Positions 14,881 to 20,051 of a stretch of 20,051 nt of DNA are shown piece after piece. The translations under genes and the position numbers were made by a program. The DNA comes from Caldilineaceae bacterium. Its GTDB lineage: Bacteria; Chloroflexota; Anaerolineae; Caldilineales; Caldilineaceae. A model generated the notes under the pieces. The model was given only the letters and a program-made list of their open reading frames with translations. It had not been told where the DNA came from and did not search any database. The stretch spans positions 1 to 20,051 of the forward strand of contig JAPPKT010000578.1 in the NCBI GenBank assembly GCA_028819675.1, given 5' to 3'. Each line of letters begins with the position of its first letter. Position 1 is the first letter of the stretch.

Positions 14881-16761
14881 TTATCGTACCTGTTGCCTCT
14901 CGAAGACTTCGATAATGTCGCCTTCCTGGAGGTCTGAATTGACGCCGGCGAGATTGATGCCGCACTCATATCCGGCCCGCACTTCGGTGACATCTTCGGT
15001 AAACCGTTTGAGGTTTTCGATGGTTGTTGTGATTATGGTTGCGTCGTTGCGGAGCAGTCGGGCCTGGCTGTTACGTTTGACGACCCCGTCGAGAACCATG
15101 CAGCCGGCGATCAAGCCGCCGCGCCGCACGCGGAACATCTGCCGGACCTCGGCATGGCCGGTGACTACCTCTTCGAAGATCGGGTCCAACATTCCGCTCA
15201 GCGCCTGTTCTACATCTTCGATCAGGTTGTAGATGATCTGATAGTGCCGAATCTCGACGCCGGACTGTTCGGCGCGCACCAGAGCGGCCTTGTCGATGTT
15301 GACGCCGAATCCGATGACGATCGCCTGACTGGTTTCGGCGAGCATGACGTCCGATTCGGTTATGTCGCCGACAGCCGACTGCATGATCTTGACTTTTACC
15401 TCATCGTTTTCAAGCTGTTCGAGGCTGTGAATGATTGGGGCCAGCGTACCCTGTGCATCGGCCCGCACGATAATATTGAGGGTTTCGGCTTCGCCGCCTT
15501 CGACACGGGCGAACATATCTTCCAGCGTCATCGGCAGGGGGGAGGCGTCCCGGATATTCTGAGCGGCCTGGTTTTGCCTTTCGGCGGCAAGCGTGCGGGC
15601 CGCTCTGTCGTTTTTGGTTACGCTAAAGACCTCGCCGGCGGCTGGGACGCCATTGAGGCCCAGAATTACCGTCGGCGTGCTCGGCCCGGCCTTCTTCAAT
15701 TGATTGCCCTCGTAGTCGGACATTGCCTTGACACGTCCCCAGTTCTCGCCGACGACCAGCGAATCCCCGCGTTTCAGGGTCCCGTTTTGTACAAGCAGGG
15801 TTGCAGTGATTCCGCGCTGCTTATCCAATTGGGCTTCGATCACCGTGCCGACACATTGTCCGCTGGGATTGGCAGTGTGCTGGTCCAGTTCGGCGACGAC
15901 GAGTATGTTTTCCAAGAGGTCGTCGACACCATCGCCGTTGAGCGCGCTGATCGGAACGGTGATGGTTTCGCCGCCCCATTCCTCCGGTGTCAGGTCTTCT
16001 GTCGATAGTTCCTCCATGACGCGGTTTATGTTGGCGTTGGGGCTATCGATCTTGTTGATAGCGACGACAATTGTCACGTCTGCTGCCCTGGCATGGCTGA
16101 TCGCTTCCCGGGTCTGGGGCATAATGCCATCGTCGGCGGCTACGACGAGGATGACGATGTCGGTAACCTGCGCGCCGCGGGCCCGCATTGCTGTGAATGC
16201 TTCGTGTCCGGGTGTGTCCAGGAAGGTGATCTTTTTGCCGTCGACTTCCACCTGATAGGCGCCGGTATGCTGGGTGATGCCGCCAGCCTCGGTATCGACT
16301 ACATTGGTGCGGCGGATACGATCGAGGAGCGTCGTTTTGCCGTGATCAACGTGTCCGAGGACCGCTACAACGGGCGACCGGGGCACGAGGCTTTTTTCCG
16401 CTTCTTCGGCCACGATCTCCTGGATCATCACCCGTTCTTTTGGTCTTCGATCTTCGTCGGGCGCCTCTTTCGGCTCTTCGTCCTCCACGACCGGCCAGAG
16501 CACCTCGATTCCGAGTTCTTCACCCACTATGGCGGCTGTATCGTGGTCGAGAGTCTGGTCGATGGGCGCCATAATGCCGAACTGCATCAGCACTTTGATG
16601 AGATCGATAGGACTGCGATCCATTCTTTCGGCTAGAGCGCGGACGGTAACATACTCCTCCACTATGATGGAAGTAGGCAGCCCAGCGGCTTCACCGTTGG
16701 AGGCGTCGTCAGCCGGGCTGCCATTCTGGATCTTCATCGGATCTTTGGTTGCGGCTGCCAT
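14881..16761 (-). CDS. infB: translation initiation factor IF-2
   Basis: This 626-residue GTPase places initiator tRNA on the 30S subunit. Residues 30-90 are the IF2_N helical domain ([26 protein letters not shown]). The G domain has G1 GHVDHGKT (136-143), G3 DTPGH (182-186), G4 NKID (236-239) and G5 SAL (272-274). Domain II, IF2 domain 3 ([13 protein letters not shown]) and the fMet-tRNA-binding C2 domain ([15 protein letters not shown]...[13 protein letters not shown]) are complete. The N-terminal extension is short compared with proteobacterial or actinobacterial IF-2. Start: ATG at 16761 with a strong AAGGAAGG about 5 nt upstream. A 581-bp gene-free stretch separates it from ylxR. Confidence 0.97.
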   Translation of the reverse strand: MAAATKDPMKIQNGSPADDASNGEAAGLPTSIIVEEYVTVRALAERMDRSPIDLIKVLMQFGIMAPIDQTLDHDTAAIVGEELGIEVLWPVVEDEEPKEAPDEDRRPKERVMIQEIVAEEAEKSLVPRSPVVAVLGHVDHGKTTLLDRIRRTNVVDTEAGGITQHTGAYQVEVDGKKITFLDTPGHEAFTAMRARGAQVTDIVILVVAADDGIMPQTREAISHARAADVTIVVAINKIDSPNANINRVMEELSTEDLTPEEWGGETITVPISALNGDGVDDLLENILVVAELDQHTANPSGQCVGTVIEAQLDKQRGITATLLVQNGTLKRGDSLVVGENWGRVKAMSDYEGNQLKKAGPSTPTVILGLNGVPAAGEVFSVTKNDRAARTLAAERQNQAAQNIRDASPLPMTLEDMFARVEGGEAETLNIIVRADAQGTLAPIIHSLEQLENDEVKVKIMQSAVGDITESDVMLAETSQAIVIGFGVNIDKAALVRAEQSGVEIRHYQIIYNLIEDVEQALSGMLDPIFEEVVTGHAEVRQMFRVRRGGLIAGCMVLDGVVKRNSQARLLRNDATIITTTIENLKRFTEDVTEVRAGYECGINLAGVNSDLQEGDIIEVFERQQVR

Positions 16762-17019
16762 TTTGGCCTTCCTTTCATCTATCGTTTTCGATTCCCAGCT
16801 CTACATGCCGCCATGCCGTTTAAAACTGACAGCGAAAACGTCCCTCTGTCTTCAGAGAGAAGGAAGCTGAGAGGCGTTTACGCTCCGAATTGCGTGTACC
16901 TTCTCAAACGTTACACAGGTTTTTGGCTGGGATGGAATGCCATGCACAGGTATATGCGGTGGAGGCCGGAAGCGGGGCGCCAAGAGGCGGTTACGGTAGA
17001 AAGACAAGTCGTTACACGA

Positions 17020-17059
17020 CCCCCCCTCTCTTCCCTGTAGCCTTCCCCCTCTCCATCCC
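17020..17059 (-). other. potential G-quadruplex motif in the infB leader
   Basis: On the minus (sense) strand four G runs occur in 40 nt: GGG (17059-17057), GGGGG (17049-17045), GGG (17035-17033) and GGGGGGG (17026-17020), with loops of 7, 9 and 6 nt. One loop exceeds the usual 7-nt limit. The opposite strand is a pyrimidine tract. If infB mRNA includes this region it could fold as RNA G4. Confidence 0.35.
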
Positions 17060-17173
17060 AGACTGCAATACAGCCAATGTTAGCCCACTATTCCGACACA
17101 TGTCAGGGAGCGGACAATCGGCTTGCGTTCATTGGAAAATTCCCATCACCCAGCGAATATGCCTTCACTTTGG

Positions 17174-17203
17174 AATGTTCTATCTGCGTTGGGCAGGAAC
17201 ATT
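17174..17203 (-). other. bulged hairpin between ylxR and infB
   Basis: The arms AATGTTC (17174-17180) and GAACATT (17197-17203) pair perfectly. Inside them CTGC (17184-17187) pairs with GCAG (17193-17196) around a 5-nt loop, leaving a 3-nt bulge on one side. The 11-bp stem is the strongest local structure in the gap. It has no downstream T tract, so a processing or regulatory role is more likely than termination. Confidence 0.45.
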
Positions 17204-17342
17204 TGAAGAGCATACCAGGTAATCACAGCCCTCCCCGCAATCGCACAGTTCACAGTTCAGACAGTCCGCGTGAAAGGCAAAGATGTGAGGAGGAGATTCC
17301 AGTAAGCAATAGTTGACCGTTTAGATGGGTTCTCGCTCCTTG

Positions 17343-17663
17343 CTACGCAGTCTCGTCCGACACTTGCAAAAGAGTTGAAACGGACGCTGACAGTGTCGCC
17401 AGATTATCGGCGCTGATTTTTGTTCGCAGCGCTTTCTGTATCAATGCACCGGCCAGCGCCTGTTCCCAACAGGTGACCTGCGGGTGGACATAGGCACCGC
17501 GCCCGGCCTTTTTGCCGGTTTCATCCAAGAGGACGCCATCAGCAACCCGGACCAGACGAATCAGGTCGCGCTTTCCGTCAGACTCGCGGCAGGCAATGCA
17601 CATTCGTTGGGGAGCCTGGAAGGCGCCCCGCCGTTGTTTCGATCCCTTTCCCCGTTTTGCCAT
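17343..17663 (-). CDS. ylxR: YlxR/RnpM family RNA-binding protein (DUF448)
   Basis: This 106-residue member of the family is encoded, as usual, directly after nusA. The signature RMCIACRESDGKRDLIRLVRV (20-40) contains the two cysteines, and DETGKKAGRGAYVHP with GRGAY at 54-58 completes the fold. Basic residues at the N-terminus (AKRGKGSKQRR) fit RNA binding. In Bacillus the homologue RnpM modulates RNase P and ylxR also affects transcription; transfer of that role is inference. Start: ATG at 17663, with weak GGA close to it, 59 bp after the nusA stop. The usual partner ylxQ is missing, and a long gap follows. Confidence 0.9.
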   Translation of the reverse strand: MAKRGKGSKQRRGAFQAPQRMCIACRESDGKRDLIRLVRVADGVLLDETGKKAGRGAYVHPQVTCWEQALAGALIQKALRTKISADNLATLSASVSTLLQVSDETA

Positions 17664-17722
17664 TTCCGGTGTTGCACGGCAGATGAAATAGTTCAGGCAC
17701 GATACACGAACCAGCAGCCACC

Positions 17723-19594
17723 TTACAGGTCAAACCCATCGTCATCGAATTCTTCCAGGTCGACTTCGAGTCCCCGTGACCGACGCGTTCTCTGACGCCT
17801 TGGCTGCCTCTTCTGCGTTGACTGGCCGCCGCGGCGGGCCCTGCTGCGACCGGGGTCCTGTTCGTCAATCTCATCATCGGAGTCTTCGTCCGTGTCCAAA
17901 GAATCGAGCAGCTCGGGAGGCACTTCCAAATCGTCCAGTGAACCGATGACTGGGCCCGACGAGCTTCCCTGCTGGCGTGCGGCCATTCGCTGGCGCAGCA
18001 TGTCAGCGGTAATGACCTGGGGCAGATCTTCAGGTCTGAGAGTGCGTTCCGGCTCGGGCTCAGGTTCTTCCGTTTGCGCTGGCAGTTGCGAGGGATGAAG
18101 GGCAGGCAGTTCGCTCACTTCTTCCGCCTCAGGACCTTCATCACTTTCTTCTCTAACGTCTTCCTCGTCGTCCAGCGTTTCGCCGAGGCTAACCGGCTCC
18201 GGCTCATCCACGGCGAAATCTTCGAAGGAAATGCCGGAGGGTTTTTCTTCCTGCACGGCGGCTGCGGCGCGCTCGAAAGCGCTCAACGCCTCCTCTGCGT
18301 CGACGCCAAGTCCGCGTCCTTCTTCTTGCGCGGGGAAGGTTTCGGGCCACTCGGCAGGTGTGCCCTGGTCGGCCGATCTGCTGGCGGCATCGCGTCTTTG
18401 CAGCAGCTCGGCGGCCTGGCGGAAGGTGTCTTCGCTCGCGGTGGACTCTTCCTTGTCGCGCAGGATCTTCTCCGCCATACTGAGCAGGTCTTGTTCACCG
18501 GCGGCCAACTGAGCCTGCTCGGCTGCCAGCAGATCCAGTCCTTCGGCGTGGGCTTCGGTTTCGCTCTTGATGTCGATCCGCCACCCCGTCAGTTTGGCTG
18601 CCAGACGAGCGTTCTGCCCTGCCTTGCCGATGGCGAGGCTGAGTTGTCGATCAGGTACGATGACGATTGCCGTTTTGATATTGCTGTCTTCTTCAAGAAT
18701 GACACTCTGCACTTTGGCCGGCCCGAGGGCGTTGGAGATGTAGGTGCGTAGATTTCCGCTCCACTCGACGACGTCGATTTTCTCGCCCGCAAGCTCGGTC
18801 ACGATATTCTGAATACGCAAGCCGCGCATCCCCACACAACTACCCACCGGGTCCACGCCGGGGAGCGTGGCCATCACGGCCACTTTGCTGCGTGCGCCCG
18901 GTTCACGGGATATGGCCTTTATCTCGACGGTGCCATCGCGCACCTCCGGAATCTCCTGTTCCATGAGTCGGCGGAGGAGATCGCGATGGGTACGGCTCAG
19001 CTTGATCATCGGGCCGCGACTGCTGCGGTGCACATCAACCACATACAGGCAGATATAGTCTCCGCGACGCAGATTCTCCGATGGGATCTGCTCCTCTCGG
19101 GGCAGCAGGTTCTCGTGTCTGTCGTCGATCAGAATTGTGACGGCGCCGGATACGAGATCGACGCTGCGGACCTGGGCTGTGATAGTCTCGCCTACTTTGT
19201 GGACAAAGTTTTCGTAAACTGTGTCCCGTTCTGCTTCTCGAATGCGCTGCAAGATCACCTGTTTGGCGGTCTGGGCAGCGATACGGCCGAAGTTGCCGGG
19301 TGTATTCTGCACCAATACAACATCGCCCAATTCGGAAGACGGCTCTACCGTTCTGGCATCGTCTAACAGGATCTCGGTATTGGGGTTGAGGATATCTTCG
19401 ACAACCTCTTTCTCGGCGAATACTTTCATTTCGCCTGTCGCCCGGTCCACTGCAGCCGTGACATTGGCCACGGAGCCGTAATTGCGTTTGTAGGCCGAGA
19501 TGAGCGCAGCCTCGATTGCGTCGAAAATCACCTCATTGTCGAGGTCTTTATCCGTCGCGACCTGATTGATCCCAGCGATGAGTTCTTTAGACAT
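17723..19594 (-). CDS. nusA: transcription termination/antitermination factor NusA with a long charged C-terminal extension
   Basis: The 623-residue protein has the full NusA core: N-terminal RNA-polymerase-binding domain (1-125; [18 protein letters not shown]), S1 domain (about 133-200; [12 protein letters not shown]...[20 protein letters not shown]), KH1 (about 205-275; [10 protein letters not shown]...[21 protein letters not shown]) and KH2 (about 280-345; [30 protein letters not shown]). About 275 further residues (350-623) are low-complexity and strongly acidic, with an arginine-rich block at 582-607 and a DE-rich end. This is not the pair of acidic repeats found in E. coli NusA. Start: ATG at 19594, AGGAG 13 nt upstream. 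rimP, normally just before nusA, is not next to it here; a promoter and attenuator-like leader lie there instead. Confidence 0.95.
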   Translation of the reverse strand: MSKELIAGINQVATDKDLDNEVIFDAIEAALISAYKRNYGSVANVTAAVDRATGEMKVFAEKEVVEDILNPNTEILLDDARTVEPSSELGDVVLVQNTPGNFGRIAAQTAKQVILQRIREAERDTVYENFVHKVGETITAQVRSVDLVSGAVTILIDDRHENLLPREEQIPSENLRRGDYICLYVVDVHRSSRGPMIKLSRTHRDLLRRLMEQEIPEVRDGTVEIKAISREPGARSKVAVMATLPGVDPVGSCVGMRGLRIQNIVTELAGEKIDVVEWSGNLRTYISNALGPAKVQSVILEEDSNIKTAIVIVPDRQLSLAIGKAGQNARLAAKLTGWRIDIKSETEAHAEGLDLLAAEQAQLAAGEQDLLSMAEKILRDKEESTASEDTFRQAAELLQRRDAASRSADQGTPAEWPETFPAQEEGRGLGVDAEEALSAFERAAAAVQEEKPSGISFEDFAVDEPEPVSLGETLDDEEDVREESDEGPEAEEVSELPALHPSQLPAQTEEPEPEPERTLRPEDLPQVITADMLRQRMAARQQGSSSGPVIGSLDDLEVPPELLDSLDTDEDSDDEIDEQDPGRSRARRGGQSTQKRQPRRQRTRRSRGLEVDLEEFDDDGFDL

Positions 19595-19746
19595 TTTCGT
19601 TCAACTACTCCTGAAAACTTGACTACTCAGCATATTGGCTGCTGGCGGAGGGCTGGAACATACGGTCGTCAGCAGACGAAAACAGATAGGCAGGTAGACA
19701 AGCGTTCCGAACAGGTTCTGCAGGCAACGAGCCCGTAGAATAAGAA

Positions 19747-19765
19747 AAGTGGGCGGAACCCACTT
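19747..19765 (-). terminator. attenuator-like intrinsic terminator in the nusA leader
   Basis: On the minus strand AAGTGGG (19765-19759), a 5-nt loop and CCCACTT (19753-19747) form a perfect 7-bp stem. A U-rich tail follows, TTCTTATTCT at about 19746-19737. The hairpin lies about 40 nt downstream of the predicted start site and about 150 nt before nusA, so it is positioned to cut transcription of the operon before its first large gene. It could instead end a transcript coming from outside the window. Confidence 0.6.
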
Positions 19766-19800
19766 CAGAAAAACAACTCTATCAAATCATACTCGCTCAT
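19765..19800 (-). CDS. predicted 11-residue leader peptide upstream of nusA
   Basis: ATG at 19800 opens a frame reading MSEYDLIELFF, with a TGA stop at 19767-19765. The last stop base is the first base of the terminator-like stem. The predicted transcription start (A at 19807 or 19806) leaves only 6-7 nt before the ATG and no Shine-Dalgarno, so translation would be nearly leaderless. A ribosome at or near the stop would cover the 5' arm of the hairpin and favour readthrough into nusA. The ORF is very short, so coincidence is possible; the tight three-way arrangement is the only evidence. Confidence 0.35.
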   Translation of the reverse strand: MSEYDLIELFF

Positions 19801-19814
19801 GCCGATTGGGTACA

Positions 19815-19843
19815 AGTATAACAGATTGCAGGTCGGAGAGCAA
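19815..19843 (-). promoter_or_regulatory. nusA operon promoter (sigma-A type, extended -10)
   Basis: On the minus strand TTGCTC (19843-19838; TTG conserved) is followed by exactly 17 nt and TATACT (19820-19815; 5 of 6 consensus bases), with TGT just before it as an extended -10. The predicted start is A at 19807 or 19806. It is the best promoter seen on the minus strand and would drive nusA-ylxR and perhaps the whole cluster. Confidence 0.65.
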
Positions 19844-20051
19844 CTCCCGCTTTTAGGGGGGTGCATCCCAGTTCTGGGGTGGGAACAGTCTGGCGGGGAA
19901 TCCATGCCGGAGGTGGCTGGAACTGTTTACCGTCTCTGTGCGAGACGCAGTGCAGGCGCCAAGCCTGGCCGTAGGGTGGAGTCCGTCAGTTGGGGAGGGT
20001 GCGAGGGCAGGCACAAGGCCGGCACATACGGGGATCTGATGGGACTGGCGG

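Larger units (their letters stand above)
16762..17342. other. 581-bp gene-free region between ylxR and infB
   Basis: No frame on either strand looks coding; the short plus-strand frames lack family features and a ribosome site, and no remnant of the L7Ae-like ylxQ gene was recognised. Contents: a bulged 11-bp hairpin at 17174-17203, four G runs on the minus strand at 17020-17059, a small CTCTG/CAGAG hairpin at about 16841-16854, and two copies of CGTTACAC (16908-16915 and 17010-17017). No good sigma-A promoter for infB was found by eye. The closest is TGGTATGCT (extended -10) with a poorly spaced -35. A structured leader, an internal promoter or a noncoding RNA are possible. Confidence 0.5.
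19595..20051. other. nusA leader and gene-free right edge
   Basis: No gene was recognised in these 457 bp. 19595-19843 holds the promoter, leader ORF and hairpin listed separately. Nearer nusA two more tiny minus-strand ORFs occur: ATG at 19681 (12 codons) and an ORF that contains AGGAG and ends with TGA six nucleotides before the nusA ATG; both may be chance. Beyond 19844 one minus-strand frame stays open to the window edge, but its proline- and serine-rich, motif-free translation does not look like RimP or any protein I know. A GTCTC/GAGAC hairpin is at 19932-19946. Confidence 0.45.

Noticed and set aside
16890..17222. Plus-strand 110-codon frame in the ylxR-infB gap
   Set aside because: No ribosome site, no recognisable domain and unbalanced composition; it opposes the direction of the operon.
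19844..20051. Partial coding sequence running off the right edge (minus strand)
   Set aside because: One frame is open but the translation is proline- and serine-rich without motifs, and does not resemble RimP or another expected neighbour.
1..20051. tRNA genes, CRISPR arrays, insertion sequences
   Set aside because: No T-loop/anticodon pattern, no regularly spaced repeats and no transposase-like frame were seen in the gaps.

Overview
The window is a gene-dense, moderately GC-rich bacterial chromosome segment made mostly of housekeeping genes in two convergent blocks. No phage, IS, CRISPR, tRNA or rRNA was seen. A CIRCE-controlled hrcA-grpE pair, a nusA-ylxR-infB-rbfA-nrnA-truB-ribF cluster, a NusA with a long charged C-terminal extension and a macrolide-type glycosyltransferase fit Chloroflexota (Anaerolineae/Caldilineae-like). 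That assignment is an inference from gene content and protein style; no marker was searched.

Plus strand, about 190-7554: a sigma-A-type promoter with an extended -10 and a near-perfect CIRCE operator precede hrcA and grpE. Then come a two-lobed GNAT acetyltransferase, a small YvlD/phage-holin-IV-like membrane protein, and sbcD-sbcC, which overlap by 7 bp and encode the Mre11/Rad50-type nuclease. dnaK and dnaJ do not follow grpE.

Minus strand, 19594 down to 7574: nusA, ylxR (rnpM), infB, rbfA, nrnA (DHH phosphoesterase), truB and ribF form the classical transcription/translation/RNA-maturation cluster. An exported lipoprotein (SH3-like region, one CxxCH c-haem site, sugar-dehydrogenase-type beta-propeller) and a GT1 glycosyltransferase follow. 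The glycosyltransferase should start at TTG with a strong Shine-Dalgarno that overlaps the lipoprotein stop. The two blocks meet at 7551-7577, where a perfect 8-bp hairpin contains both stop codons.

The most interesting noncoding signal is the nusA leader (19595-19843). A good promoter is followed within a few bases by an 11-codon ORF (MSEYDLIELFF). Its stop codon touches the base of an intrinsic-terminator-like hairpin with a U-rich tail, about 150 nt before nusA. This looks like translation-coupled attenuation of the operon that encodes the general termination factor. Other oddities are a 581-bp gene-free gap between ylxR and infB containing a strong hairpin and a potential G-quadruplex, a four-copy heptamer repeat at the infB-rbfA junction, and a 15-residue insertion in the N-terminal KP..TSHD motif of TruB.
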